From: Streptomyces sp.
GTDB taxonomy: Bacteria; Actinomycetota; Actinomycetes; Streptomycetales; Streptomycetaceae
NCBI RefSeq assembly: GCF_019510245.1
Contig: NZ_JAEKKT010000177.1
Span: 54,833-118,832 of the forward strand
Direction: 5' to 3'
Length of the DNA stretch: 64,000 nucleotides
This document shows, one piece after another, positions 50,365 through 59,799 of this stretch. The first letter of the stretch is position 1; every line of letters begins with the position of its first letter. The translations under genes and the position numbers were made by a program. Under the pieces are notes generated by a model. The model made no database searches and had not been told where the DNA came from. It worked only from the letters and a program-made list of their open reading frames with translations.

Positions 50365-50510
50365 GAACGTCTCCGGGCGGTGCGCGCGTCGTGACCGGGC
50401 GGCCCACCAGCTGCGCACGGAGCCCCCCTCGGCATCCGCGTGGACATGGCCTGCGGTGAGGTATTCATATCAGTTGGTGCGGTGCGTACGGGGAAGCCGG
50501 GCACGCAGAG

Positions 50511-50541
50511 GTGCCGTGCGAGCCCTGGGCCCGCACGGCAC
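50511..50541 (-). terminator. hairpin after the catalase gene
   Basis: 10-bp stem GTGCCGTGCG / CGCACGGCAC and an 11-nt loop, 36 bp past the catalase stop codon. Confidence 0.65.
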
Positions 50542-50576
50542 CCTTCCCGTTCGCCGTCCGCCGGTCGCGGACGGGG

Positions 50577-52097
50577 TCAGGCCTTGTCCTGCATGGAGCG
50601 TCGTGCCGGACTGCCCTGTTCGGCGGCCTTGGGGTCCTTCTCGTCACCCTTGGCGCGGACGCCGTCGGCGATGCGCTTGCCGATCGTCTCGTCGATGTTC
50701 GACCAGTACGTGAACGCGCGCTGGAGGACCGGCTCGCTCACGCCGTTGAGCAGATGCCCCACGACGTTGTCGACCAGACGGTCGCGGGCGGCGTCGTCCA
50801 GTACCTCCCGGACCATGGTGCCGGGCTGGCCCCAGTCGTCGTCCTCGGGGTGGGAGAGGTACGCGGCGCGGACGATCTCGCCGTCCGCCTCCCAGGTGGG
50901 CGGCGGCCCGAAGCGGGCGGGGTCGGCGACGGGGCCGCCCTTGGAGTTCGGGGCGTACACCGGGTCGGACGTCTTGCGGTAGGCCATCGCCCCGTCCTTG
51001 GAGTACGTGTGGACGTCGACGACGGGGGCGTTCACCGGGAGCTGCTGGTAGTTGGCGCCGATCCGGTGCCGGTGGGCGTCCGCGTAGGAGAACAGCCGGG
51101 CCAGCAGCATGCGGTCCGGGCTGGGCCCGATCCCGGGAACGAAGTTGTTGGGCTGGAACGCCGCCTGCTCGATCTCGGCGTGGTTGTCGGTCGGATTGCG
51201 GTCCAGGGTCATCCGTCCGACCGGGACGAGCGGATAGTCACCGTGCGGCCACACCTTGGTGAGGTCGAACGGGTTGAAGCGGTAACCCGCGGCATCCGCG
51301 TACGGCATGAGCTGCACGTACAGGGTCCAGCTGGGGAACTGGCCGTCACGGATGTGCTCGAACAGGTCGCGCATGTGGTAATCCGTGTCGACGGCGGCCA
51401 TCTGGTCCGCCTCGTGCTGGGTGAAGAACTCGATGCCCTGGTCGGTCTTGAAGTGGTACTTCACCCAGAACCGCTCGCCCTTGGCGTTGATCCACATGTA
51501 CGTGTGCGAGGTGTAGCCGTTCATGTGGCGCCAGGTACGGGGGATGCCTCGGTCGCCCATCAGCCAGGTCACCTGGTGGGCGGACTCCGGGGACAGCGTC
51601 CAGAAGTCCCACTGCATGTCGTGGTCGCGCAGGTTGCTGTCCGCACGGCGTTTCTGGGACCGGATGAAGTGCTGGAACTTCATCGGGTCCTTCACGAAGA
51701 ACACCGGCGTGTTGTTGCCGACCATGTCGTAGTTGCCCTGGCTGGTGTAGAACTTCACCGCGAAACCGCGGGGGTCGCGCCAGGTGTCCGGACTGCCGCG
51801 CTCACCGGCGACCGTGGAAAAGCGAATGACCAGGTCGGTGCGGGTGCCGGGCTGGAAGAGGCCGGCCATGGTGTAGGCGCTGACGTCCTCGGTCACCTCG
51901 AAGTGACCGAACGCGCCGCTCCCCTTGGCGTGCGGCTGGCGCTCGGGGATCCGCTCGCGGTTGAACTGTGCCATCTGCTCGATCAGATAGGCGTCCTGCA
52001 GCAGGATCGGTCCCCCGGGCCCCACGGTCAGCGAGTGCTCGTCGCTCTCGACGGGGGCACCGGAGTCGGTCGTGGTGAGGGGTGGCTTCTGCGTCAT
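50577..52097 (-). CDS. monofunctional heme catalase
   Basis: Dismutates hydrogen peroxide in the cytoplasm. The 506-residue length fits small-subunit catalases. Visible motifs are the distal His in QPHAKGSGAFGHFEVTEDVS, the Asn in YDMVGNNTPVFF, the signature FSTVAGERGSPDTWRDPRGF and the proximal heme-ligand Tyr in RLFSYADAHRHRIG. AAAGG stands before the ATG of MTQKPPLTTTDSG; the open frame upstream has no conserved sequence. No FurA- or CatR-like regulator lies beside it. Confidence 0.96.
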   Translation of the reverse strand: MTQKPPLTTTDSGAPVESDEHSLTVGPGGPILLQDAYLIEQMAQFNRERIPERQPHAKGSGAFGHFEVTEDVSAYTMAGLFQPGTRTDLVIRFSTVAGERGSPDTWRDPRGFAVKFYTSQGNYDMVGNNTPVFFVKDPMKFQHFIRSQKRRADSNLRDHDMQWDFWTLSPESAHQVTWLMGDRGIPRTWRHMNGYTSHTYMWINAKGERFWVKYHFKTDQGIEFFTQHEADQMAAVDTDYHMRDLFEHIRDGQFPSWTLYVQLMPYADAAGYRFNPFDLTKVWPHGDYPLVPVGRMTLDRNPTDNHAEIEQAAFQPNNFVPGIGPSPDRMLLARLFSYADAHRHRIGANYQQLPVNAPVVDVHTYSKDGAMAYRKTSDPVYAPNSKGGPVADPARFGPPPTWEADGEIVRAAYLSHPEDDDWGQPGTMVREVLDDAARDRLVDNVVGHLLNGVSEPVLQRAFTYWSNIDETIGKRIADGVRAKGDEKDPKAAEQGSPARRSMQDKA

Positions 52098-52408
52098 GAC
52101 TCTGCCTTTCTCCGCACGGAGCAGTGGGTGCCGGTCCTTGCGGGGCCTGGGGTCCTTGCGGGGGCCGCCGACCGGTCGGGACACCCGTGGCCGCGCCCCT
52201 GAGTGGCGGGTGACCCGGCGTGAGCGAGACAAACACCGAGCGCCCCGCGCCCGGTGCCCGAGCCGTGTGCCGACGGCCGCCCGGCCCGGCTCTCCGGCAT
52301 CCAGCCTGGTCCCAGCGGGCCGGAGCCGCCACTCGGGGCCAGGGACGCTTTTTCGGGGAGAGCGGCAGCCGGTCGTGTCCACGGCCGCGGACGGTCGTTC
52401 CTCAGTGC
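52098..52408. other. 311-bp divergent interval between catalase and a small secreted protein
   Basis: It should hold the catalase promoter. No repeat or operator was recognised by eye, and no ORF in it is supported. Confidence 0.35.
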
Positions 52409-52615
52409 ATGAAGAGGATCATCACTGCTGCCGCGCTCGCGCTGACGGGCGTGGCTCTCGCCGCCCCCGCCCACGCGGACGGAACCGCCCCTGGTCCCTC
52501 CCGTGACATCGCCACCAAGGTCGCCGGGGCGCTGCCCAAGGCCGCGGTGGCGGGTCTCAACGCGGCTGCCGCGTCGATGACCACCGGCCTGCAGGACCGG
52601 CCCCCGGCCAAATAG
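52409..52615 (+). CDS. small secreted protein
   Basis: A 68-residue preprotein. The signal peptide (MKRIITAAALALTGVALAAP, cleavage after AHA) leaves a mature peptide of about 45 residues rich in Ala (DIATKVAGALPKAAVAGLNA). No Cys and no chaplin or rodlin motif is seen. The function is unknown. No good ribosome binding site precedes the ATG, so the start rests on the signal peptide. Confidence 0.6.
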   Translation: MKRIITAAALALTGVALAAPAHADGTAPGPSRDIATKVAGALPKAAVAGLNAAAASMTTGLQDRPPAK

Positions 52616-52689
52616 GTCCTTCGAGCACGTCCGTTTCGCCGACCAGGTCCGTCCGGCCCCGGCCCGGCTCCCCCGCGGCGGCCCGGGCC

Positions 52690-52717
52690 GGGAGGGGCGA
52701 CCGCTCTCGCCCCTCCC
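52690..52717. terminator. hairpin between convergent genes
   Basis: 11-bp stem GGGAGGGGCGA / TCGCCCCTCCC with a 6-nt loop, between the small secreted protein gene and the symporter gene. Confidence 0.7.
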
Positions 52718-52735
52718 GCCGTGCCCGGCGACTGC

Positions 52736-54352
52736 CTAGCGGGTCGAATGGCGTGGGGGTGAACCGGTGAGCAGGTGTCGCTCGTGGGACGCGTAGCGGC
52801 TGCGTTCGCGGTGGGCCGACCGCCGGCCCGCCAGGAGGGTGGTGAGCCAGCCGGTGAGGAAGCCGGCCGGCACGGAGACGAGCGCCGGCGTGTTGTAGGG
52901 GAACCAGGCGAAGTCGGCCTCGGGGAAGGCGGACAGCGGTGTCCCGGAGACCAGGGTGGTACCTGGGGCCAGGACCAGCACGGTCAGCGAGCCCACGACG
53001 AGGGTGGCCAGGAGCGCCGTGCGCGTGTAACGGCGCCAGAAGAGGGTGTAGAGGAGCGCGGGGGCGATGGCGGAGGCGCCCAGCGTGAAGGAGACCGTCG
53101 CCAGTGGCTGAAGACTGCGGTGCTGGGCGAGGACGGCCAGGAAAATGGTGGGGAGGCCCACGGCGAGGGCGCTGCACCGGGCGAGGGCGAGTTCCCGGGC
53201 CGGTGCCGGGGGAGTGGCGCGGGACGCCGTCAGGTCGTGGGCGAGGGTGTTGGCGCACGCCAGCGTCATGCTGGCGACGGAGGCGAGCAGGGTGAGGAAG
53301 ACGGCGGTGGTGACGGTGGCGAAGAGCAGGCTCTCCGGCCGGGAGAGCGAGGTGCCGAACGCGGCGCGGGCGCCCAGGAGGTAGGCGGTGGTGCCGTGCG
53401 CGTCGGCGGCGGCGATGCGGTCGTGACCGACCAGCGCGGTCGCGCCGGTGCAGATCAGCGTGAGCATCAGGATGAAAAGGGTCACCGACGAGACCGCCCA
53501 GGACATCGCCCTGCGGACCTGGCGCGGCGTGCCCGCCGTGTACATCCGCATCGTGACGTGGGGCAGACAGGCGCCGCCCAGCACGATGGCGCCCTGGGTA
53601 CTGGCCATGTCCAGGGCCGGATGCGGGCTGCTGGAGTACTGCAGACCCCAGGTCAGATAGGCGTCGCCCGCCCCGCTCCGCCCGGCCGCCGCGTGGAACA
53701 GCGCCTGGGGCTGCCAGTCGAACGCGCGCAGGATCAGCACGCTCACGACCAGCCCCGAGCCGAGCAGCGCCACGGTCTTGATGATCTGGACCAGCGCGGT
53801 GCCGGGCATCCCGCCGAGCGCCGCGTAACTGATCATGAGGACACCGGCCCCGGCCACGCACCCGTTCTTCATGCCGGTGTCGGCGAACCCGAGGACGTAC
53901 GCCAGGAGTTCACCGACCCCGGCGAGCTGTACGACCATCATCGGGACGAGTGCGGCGAGGGTGACCAGGCAGGCCGTGACACGGACCGACCGGGCCGGGT
54001 GACGGCGGGCCAGCGCGTCGCCCATGGTGTAGCGGCCGGTGTTGTGGAGGGGCTCGGCCAGCAGGAACATCAGCAGCAGCAGGGACAGCAGGGCGCTGAG
54101 CGCGAGGACGATGCCGTCGAAGCCGCACAGGGCGATGATCCCCCCGATGGTGAGGACGGTGGCGGCGGAGATGTAGTCACCGGCGACGGCCAGCCCGTTG
54201 CGCAACGGCGACAGGGACCGGTAGCCGGTGTAGAACTCGGCGAGGTCGTCCGCCTCCGGGCCGGTCAGCACGCACAGCAGCAGGGTGAGGGCGACGACCG
54301 AGCAGAACGCGACGAGGGACCAGGACTGGGCGGAGCCGCCCAACCCGGTCAC
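52736..54352 (-). CDS. sodium/solute symporter, ActP-like (acetate/propionate permease)
   Basis: A 538-residue integral membrane protein of the SSS family with about 13 hydrophobic segments. Family sequences are GLAVAGDYISAATVLTIGGI, ISYAALGGMPGTALVQIIK and LPHVTMRMYTAG. These resemble cation/acetate symporters. The start overlaps the stop of the upstream DUF485 gene by 4 bp (ATGA), the usual yjcH-actP arrangement. The substrate, probably a short-chain monocarboxylate, is inferred from that pairing. Confidence 0.93.
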   Translation of the reverse strand: MTGLGGSAQSWSLVAFCSVVALTLLLCVLTGPEADDLAEFYTGYRSLSPLRNGLAVAGDYISAATVLTIGGIIALCGFDGIVLALSALLSLLLLMFLLAEPLHNTGRYTMGDALARRHPARSVRVTACLVTLAALVPMMVVQLAGVGELLAYVLGFADTGMKNGCVAGAGVLMISYAALGGMPGTALVQIIKTVALLGSGLVVSVLILRAFDWQPQALFHAAAGRSGAGDAYLTWGLQYSSSPHPALDMASTQGAIVLGGACLPHVTMRMYTAGTPRQVRRAMSWAVSSVTLFILMLTLICTGATALVGHDRIAAADAHGTTAYLLGARAAFGTSLSRPESLLFATVTTAVFLTLLASVASMTLACANTLAHDLTASRATPPAPARELALARCSALAVGLPTIFLAVLAQHRSLQPLATVSFTLGASAIAPALLYTLFWRRYTRTALLATLVVGSLTVLVLAPGTTLVSGTPLSAFPEADFAWFPYNTPALVSVPAGFLTGWLTTLLAGRRSAHRERSRYASHERHLLTGSPPRHSTR

Positions 54353-54768
54353 GGCGCCTGCTCCGGGTCCGCGACGGCCACGCCCGTCTGACGGCGGGCG
54401 CGCCGCGCCAGGGGATCCACGAAGCGGTGCGCGGCGGCTTCGTAGAGAAGGACCGCCAGCCAGGTCACGGGGATCTGGGCCAGGGCGAGGAGCAGTCCGG
54501 TGGGCAGACCACCTGGGCCCGGGCGGGCCATCAGGGAAGGTGCCTTGACGGTCAGGGTCAGGAAGGCGGCGAAGTAGCCGAGCGCGGTGATGGTCGCCAC
54601 CCGCCGGTGCCAGCGGTACGCCCGCCGCAGCCGGCGCAGGGTGCGGTGGGCACCTGAGCGGGGGCTCGCCGGAAGGGTTGCGTACGGCTCCTCGCCCATC
54701 GACCAGGTCGGGGACGGGCGGTCGTACGGACGCCGGTCCGAGGGTAATTCGGGCACATCATAGGACAT
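54349..54768 (-). CDS. DUF485 membrane protein, partner of the symporter
   Basis: A 139-residue protein with a Pro/Arg-rich cytoplasmic N-terminus and two membrane helices (VATITALGYFAAFLTLTVKA and LLLALAQIPVTWLAVLLYEA), the DUF485 layout. Proteins of this family are nearly always encoded directly before ActP-type symporters, as here with a 4-bp overlap. GAGGAG lies 8 bp before the ATG. Confidence 0.9.
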   Translation of the reverse strand: MSYDVPELPSDRRPYDRPSPTWSMGEEPYATLPASPRSGAHRTLRRLRRAYRWHRRVATITALGYFAAFLTLTVKAPSLMARPGPGGLPTGLLLALAQIPVTWLAVLLYEAAAHRFVDPLARRARRQTGVAVADPEQAP

Positions 54769-55431
54769 TTCGGCAACTCCTCGGTGGGGACCGGGTCCGG
54801 TCGTGACGGGCCGCGAGCGGGGAGGGCGGTTCGGCCGGCCGCACGCCGTGCGGCCGGGAGCTGGTGGGAAGCCGTGTGCGCCGGTCGTCCAGGACGTCGT
54901 CTTGTGAGGGAGCGGTCGGGTGAGCAGGGCGCCATGGTCTCCGGCGTGGGCGCTGTCCGCCAGGGGTGCGGCCGGAGTCGATGGATATGGCCCGCCGTGC
55001 GCGGGGCTGACGTTGGGATCTCCGCCAGGAGGTGATGAAGCATGGGCGGAGCGCGCGGTGGCGTGATTGCTTCGAAAAGTGCGCCGTCGCACACCTCATG
55101 AGCCCCAGGCCGCCCGCCGGTTGGCCCGCCCGTGCGGAGCGCGGCTGTGACGCACTTCATGAGTGGCGTCGGTCTCGGACGGGAGGCCCGTCCCGTACCT
55201 CGTTCAACTTCTCGCAGATGTAAGGAATTTGCTCGGCAACGATCTAGTCCGGGCGATCTTGCGCTGCGGCCGGGCGGGCGCAGGAAGGAACAGCCATGGC
55301 TCCGCGGGCACATGGGGCAGCCCGGGAGTTGTCGAATGCGAAGTACATTGCAATCACAGCGTCTTGATTCCGCTCTGTGCAATCAGGCAGGTTTCGGACA
55401 CTTCACACCATTTACGAGCTTTCTCTGAAAG
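54769..55431. other. 663-bp divergent interval
   Basis: Separates the symporter operon from the type III polyketide synthase. Two imperfect copies of CGCACnnnTCATGAG occur at 55088-55102 and 55151-55163 (61 bp apart), each with the palindromic core TCATGA. They are possible regulator sites. The part from 55200 to 55430 is AT-rich for this genome and probably contains the promoter of the synthase gene. A 63-codon frame at 55032 after GGAGG has no supporting features. Confidence 0.4.
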
Positions 55432-56625
55432 ATGCGTGCTATGGGCGCCTATCTGACTCCTCCAGCCGTAGTACAAGGCGAACATGCCGTGAAGACCGGC
55501 GAGATCCTCGCGGAGGTCCGCGGCCGGCAGCCGCAGGCGCCGTGGCTTCCCCGGATCGACGGCATCGCCGCGAGCACGGGGATCGACTCCCGGGGATGGA
55601 TGCTGCCGCTGGCGACGGCCGCCGCACCCGGCAGCGGCACGGGCCTGCGAACTCCGGGTGCGGGCCCGGCCCGTGCGGCACTCGCCCACCACGGGTTCAC
55701 CGAGCACGAGGTCGACCGCGCGATCGCAGCCCTGGAGGCGATACCGGCGTCGCAGACCATACAGGAGCGCACCGCGCCGGCCTGGGCGGCCGTGCAGGCG
55801 TACGGGGAACGCGCGGCCCGCGACGCCCTGCGGTCCGCCGGACTGGACACCACCGACGTCGACTGCCTGATCACCAGTCACTCCACCACCCCGGCCCTGC
55901 CGGGGCTCGACCTGTCCCTCCTCAACCGCCTCGGACTGCGCGACGATGTACTGCTGCTGCCGGCCACCCAGTGGGCCTGCATCGCCGGCACCCGCTCGCT
56001 GGCACTGGCGGCCGACCTGGTCGCCGCGGACCCCGACCGGGTGGTGCTGGTCGTGATATCGGAGGCGCTGAGCACCACCTACCAGCCCGCCGACGACACG
56101 CTGGAGTCACTGATCGTGCGGCTGCTCTTCGCGGACACCGCCGTCGCCGTGGCCGTCACCGGCCGCCCCCGGCCGGAGTCGGTCCTGCGGCTGGACGCGG
56201 CCTGGCACCACACCCTGCCCGGCACCACCGACCTGCACCGGCTGGAAACCCGGGAGGACGGCACGCATTTCGTGATGGACCGCCGGGGACCGCGCGCCGT
56301 GCAGGAGACCGTGGCCGCGATGTGGGAGTGGCTGCGTACGCGTCACCAGGACGACGCGCACTCCTGGCATCCCGACCTGCTGCTCGCGCACCCCGGCGGG
56401 ACGCGGGTACTGGAGTACATGGAAGAGACGATGCCCGAGGGGTGGCCGGAGGGGCTGCTGGCCCACAGCCGGGACAGCTACACCACGGGCAACCGCGGCG
56501 GTGCCGCCGTACTCGACATCCTGGGCCGTGCGCACGACGCGGGCCAGAAGCCGGGCAGCCGTACGGTGCTGTACGCGGCCGCGCCCGGGCTGACGGCCAC
56601 CGCACTGGAAGGGGAGTGGCTGTAG
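55432..56625 (+). CDS. type III polyketide synthase (chalcone/stilbene synthase family)
   Basis: Homodimeric enzyme that condenses acyl-CoA with malonyl-CoA units into pyrones, resorcinols or quinones. The 397-residue protein keeps the catalytic triad: Cys183 in PATQWACIAGTRSL, His320 in LLLAHPGGTRVL and Asn354 in SYTTGNRGGAAV. The nucleophile loop is unusual (QWACIAG rather than the common QLGCAGG form), and it is not closely similar to germicidin synthase or RppA as I remember them. No oxidoreductase, cytochrome P450 or methyltransferase lies beside it, so the product is unknown. The ATG has only a weak GAAAG upstream; an ATG three codons later is possible. Confidence 0.85.
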   Translation: MRAMGAYLTPPAVVQGEHAVKTGEILAEVRGRQPQAPWLPRIDGIAASTGIDSRGWMLPLATAAAPGSGTGLRTPGAGPARAALAHHGFTEHEVDRAIAALEAIPASQTIQERTAPAWAAVQAYGERAARDALRSAGLDTTDVDCLITSHSTTPALPGLDLSLLNRLGLRDDVLLLPATQWACIAGTRSLALAADLVAADPDRVVLVVISEALSTTYQPADDTLESLIVRLLFADTAVAVAVTGRPRPESVLRLDAAWHHTLPGTTDLHRLETREDGTHFVMDRRGPRAVQETVAAMWEWLRTRHQDDAHSWHPDLLLAHPGGTRVLEYMEETMPEGWPEGLLAHSRDSYTTGNRGGAAVLDILGRAHDAGQKPGSRTVLYAAAPGLTATALEGEWL

Positions 56626-56658
56626 CGGAGGCCCGCCGCTCTCATCGCGGCACCGCCG

Positions 56659-58800
56659 CTATCCCTCCAGTTCCGCCCAGACGGCCTTGCCCGTCTCCGT
56701 CCACCGCACCCCCCAGCGCGCGGTCAGCTTGTGGACGACGTACAGACCACGCCCGTCGTCGTCGAGCAGGTCACCGCGGCGCAGGCGCGGCCGGCCGTTG
56801 CCGGTGTCGCCGACCTCGCAGGTCAGCCGGCTTCCGGCCCGCACCAGCCGCACCGTGACGGGCCCGGTGCCGAACCGGACTGCGTTGGTGACCAGTTCGC
56901 TGAGCACCAGCAGCGCGCTGCTGCGGGCCTGTTCGCCGATGTGCCAACGCCGCAGGAGGGGAGCGGCCAGGGCGCGGACCCGGGCGGCGGTGTCGTCCCC
57001 GGAGGGCAGCCGCCAGGTGGCGCTGTCCCGGCCGCGCCGCCCGGCCATCCGTGCCAGAAGCAGGGTGACGTCGTCGCGCAGCGGCTCCTGCGGGCCCAGC
57101 CGGGCGACCACGCGACGCGCGGCCTGCTGGAGATCGTCCCAGGGATGCACCTCGCGCACCACGTCCGTCAGCCGGCCGATGCCGTCGTCGATCGAGGCCG
57201 CCGGATCCTCCACCAGGCCGTCGGTGTAGAGGACGAGAAGCGAGCCGGGGGGCGCGGCGAACTGGTGCACCTCGAACGGCTCCCGTACGACGAACTCCGC
57301 TCCGAGGGCTGGGTGCGGCTGCTCCGCGACGGTCTCGGCGGAGCCGTCGGGATGGACGAGGACCGGGGGCAGGTGGCCGGCGTTGGAGATCAGCACCCGG
57401 TGGTCGACCGGATCGTAGACGGCGATGCAGCACGTCGAGCCCAGCGCGCTGTATCCGGCGGCGAGGCCGGCGTCCGTGTCGTCCAGCAGCGTGACGGTCT
57501 CGTCCAGACGCTCCAGCACCTCCCCGGGGCCCAGCCCCGCCGACAGCAGTGCGCGTGCCTCCACGCTCAGCTGGCCCATGGCCGCAGCGGCTCCCAGGCC
57601 GTGCCCCACGACGTCACCGACCACCAGCGCGGTACGGTCCCCCGGCAGCGGAAAGCTGTTCACCCAGTCACCGCCGACGCCCGCACTGTCCGGGGTGGTG
57701 GGTTGGTAGACGCTGGCGACCTCGATGGTGTCGCTGCCGGTCCGCGGCAGCAGCCGGCGCTGCAGCGCCAGGACCTGGGCGTGCTCGCGCTGGTGCTGTC
57801 GGGCCAGGTCCACGTGCCGGGCGGTCTTGGCCACGAGCTCCTGGAGATCGAGCAGTTCACCGTCGCCGAAGAGGCACTCCGGCCGCCGCCAGACCTCCGT
57901 CACGCCCAGCACGATGGGTCCCGGCGTGCCCTCCGGTCCTTCCACGACCAGCGGTATGCAGGCGACACTCACCGGCCGGTTGCCGGGCACCAGGGCGCGC
58001 ACCAGCCGCGGGTCGTCCAGCGCGCGCTCGATCGCCGCACGGTCCGGAATGACGACGGCCTGTGGAACGTCGTCGCGCATGACCGCACCGGCCAGCAGTC
58101 GGCTCGCCTCGCGCGGGAGGTTGTCCCCGGGCGTCAGGTATCCCTCGGGCCAGGCCCGGTCCGGCACCAGGGCCGCCCGCCGCAGCCGGATGCGCTCCTG
58201 CGCCTGCTCGGTGACCGCCTCGCCCGTCCACACGGCGTAGTCGAGGTTGACGGCGGCCACGTCCCCCCAGGCCAGCAGGGACTGGGCCAGGGACTGCGCG
58301 GTCTCCCCGATGTCCAGGGAGGTCCCGATCGCGGTGGCGGAGGCGTACAGGTGCAGCCGCTTGGCCATGGCGATCAGCGAGACCGTCAGGCCCTCCTGCG
58401 GTGGCGCGGCCGGCAGGATGCTCATCGAGACCACCAGCTCCGAGCCGTCGGCCCGCCGCAGGCGCTGGACCCGGGCGACATGCGCCTCCCGTGTCTCGAG
58501 GACCCGTTGCAGCCGCTGTGTGACCGTAGGGACGTCTCCGGGCGGCAGCAGGTCGGCGAAGGCGGCCCCCGGTGCGGCGCTGACCCCCGCGAACGGGGCG
58601 GCGTCCAGGTTGGCGCCGCTGATCCTCAGATCCCGGTCGAGAGTGACCACCCCGAGGATCCGTTCGCCGCCCTCGGTATCGCCGTCGGCCCCCGAGGCGC
58701 GCTTCTCACCCACCGCCGTTGCTCCGCCCTTCGGGATGTAGTCCCCGAGGGCGCCGCTGACCGTGTCGAACGGCGAAGCAGAGGAGGGTGTGGGGTCCAT
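56659..58800 (-). CDS. PAS/GAF-SpoIIE-HATPase phosphatase/kinase
   Basis: A 713-residue regulator of sigma-factor partners. A degenerate PAS domain (about 45-140; VVTLDRDLRISGANLDAAPF) and a GAF domain (about 150-345) precede the SpoIIE phosphatase (about 365-580; GVGGDWVNSFP, VVGDVVGHGLGAA, SNAGHLPPV, LLVLYTDGLVE). A C-terminal HATPase_c domain (about 585-713) has ELVTNAVRFG and GRGLYVVHKLTARWG. The layout equals that of the gene at 8.6-11 kb. The start is uncertain: a GTG 29 codons upstream would add a Cys-rich segment (CPHGLGKICRY, CVSC), and this ATG has no strong ribosome binding site. Confidence 0.9.
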   Translation of the reverse strand: MDPTPSSASPFDTVSGALGDYIPKGGATAVGEKRASGADGDTEGGERILGVVTLDRDLRISGANLDAAPFAGVSAAPGAAFADLLPPGDVPTVTQRLQRVLETREAHVARVQRLRRADGSELVVSMSILPAAPPQEGLTVSLIAMAKRLHLYASATAIGTSLDIGETAQSLAQSLLAWGDVAAVNLDYAVWTGEAVTEQAQERIRLRRAALVPDRAWPEGYLTPGDNLPREASRLLAGAVMRDDVPQAVVIPDRAAIERALDDPRLVRALVPGNRPVSVACIPLVVEGPEGTPGPIVLGVTEVWRRPECLFGDGELLDLQELVAKTARHVDLARQHQREHAQVLALQRRLLPRTGSDTIEVASVYQPTTPDSAGVGGDWVNSFPLPGDRTALVVGDVVGHGLGAAAAMGQLSVEARALLSAGLGPGEVLERLDETVTLLDDTDAGLAAGYSALGSTCCIAVYDPVDHRVLISNAGHLPPVLVHPDGSAETVAEQPHPALGAEFVVREPFEVHQFAAPPGSLLVLYTDGLVEDPAASIDDGIGRLTDVVREVHPWDDLQQAARRVVARLGPQEPLRDDVTLLLARMAGRRGRDSATWRLPSGDDTAARVRALAAPLLRRWHIGEQARSSALLVLSELVTNAVRFGTGPVTVRLVRAGSRLTCEVGDTGNGRPRLRRGDLLDDDGRGLYVVHKLTARWGVRWTETGKAVWAELEG

Positions 58801-59187
58801 GCAGCTCACACAGCTCGCTGACTCCGGCGCGTACCGGCAGATCTTCCCGAGTCCATGCGGGCAGGTCCCGAGCACCCTCTCCCGCACCTCTCATGAGTAA
58901 CACAAATACCCTGCTCGCCGAAGGCGTAAAAGTGACCAAAACGATACAAACCGTGAGTAGTGTCGAGGACGCTCCGTTGTGACCGACCCGCGCGCGCTCC
59001 GGGCGTACGCCCCTCCGTTTCGTCCGGCCCCATCGGGCTGCCGCGCAGGGAGGGCGCGACGGCCGCCACCGGGGCGGCCGAGCCGACGGGGGAGTGGGCG
59101 GCCGGTTGCCCGTATCACCTGCGGAGACGGACATCGGAGTCCGATACCCGCCGGTGATCCGGGTCGTACCGGGCCACGCTGAACGGC
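58801..59187. other. 387-bp divergent interval
   Basis: Contains the promoter of the SpoIIE phosphatase gene. On the minus strand GGGTAT (58906-58911) resembles the -10 of SigB-family promoters, but no matching -35 is at the right distance. The 29-codon frame starting at 58893 is not supported. The remainder shows nothing recognisable. Confidence 0.35.
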
Positions 59188-59691
59188 ATGACCACCGCCT
59201 TCCCACCCCTCCCCATCTCCGCCACGGACCTCAAGGAGCTCCGGGTCCGTGACGACGCCGGGAATCCGCCACGCCCGTACCCGGACGACGAAGGCGGCGC
59301 GCCCCTGCGCTGCTGCCTGCGGTCGAGTGCGGCAGGTGAGCGGATCGCCCTGCTCTCCTACGCCCCGCTGCGCCGCTGGGCGGCACGGACCGGCGCCGAC
59401 CCCGGGGCCTACGACGAGCAGGGGCCGGTCTTCGTCCACGCCGAGGACTGCGGCGGCCCGGCCGACGAGCACCCCGGCTACCCGTGGGCCCGCCCGGGCG
59501 CGCTGCGCGTCCTGCGCCGCTACGACGGCCGAGGGCACATCACGGGCGGTCGCCTCCTGGAGCTTCCCGACGACGCCCAAGCGGCGTTCGCCCATGCGCT
59601 GGCCGAGGCCTTCGCCGACCCCGAGACCGCCCAAGTCCACGTGCGTGCCGTCGAATACGGCTGCTACCACTTCCGCGTGGACCGCCCCTGA
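59188..59691 (+). CDS. DUF1203 domain protein
   Basis: A 167-residue soluble protein of the DUF1203 family, function unknown. Conserved blocks are PLRCCLRSSAAGERIALLSY, GPVFVHAEDC, GALRVLRRYDGRGHITGGRL and the closing VHVRAVEYGCYHFRVDRP. Nothing upstream resembles a strong ribosome binding site. It is a single gene, divergent from the phosphatase. Confidence 0.88.
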   Translation: MTTAFPPLPISATDLKELRVRDDAGNPPRPYPDDEGGAPLRCCLRSSAAGERIALLSYAPLRRWAARTGADPGAYDEQGPVFVHAEDCGGPADEHPGYPWARPGALRVLRRYDGRGHITGGRLLELPDDAQAAFAHALAEAFADPETAQVHVRAVEYGCYHFRVDRP

Positions 59692-59799
59692 AACCGGGAA
59701 ACAGAGGCCCGGCGCTGCGGCACGGCACCCCGGGATGATTGGGTGGCCCTGGCCGAATCCACCCCGACCCGGCTCTGCCGGCAGGAGGACCACGCAGTC

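Noticed and set aside
55032..55223. 63-codon frame after GGAGGTGATG upstream of the polyketide synthase
   Set aside because: The Shine-Dalgarno-like sequence is too close to the start, and the product (Arg/Trp-rich) has no natural features or family.
58906..58911. GGGTAT as a SigB-type -10 before the fourth SpoIIE gene (minus strand)
   Set aside because: No GTTT-like -35 at 14-16 bp; a lone hexamer is not enough.
58893..58982. 29-codon frame in the phosphatase promoter region
   Set aside because: Too short, AT-rich and without a ribosome binding site.
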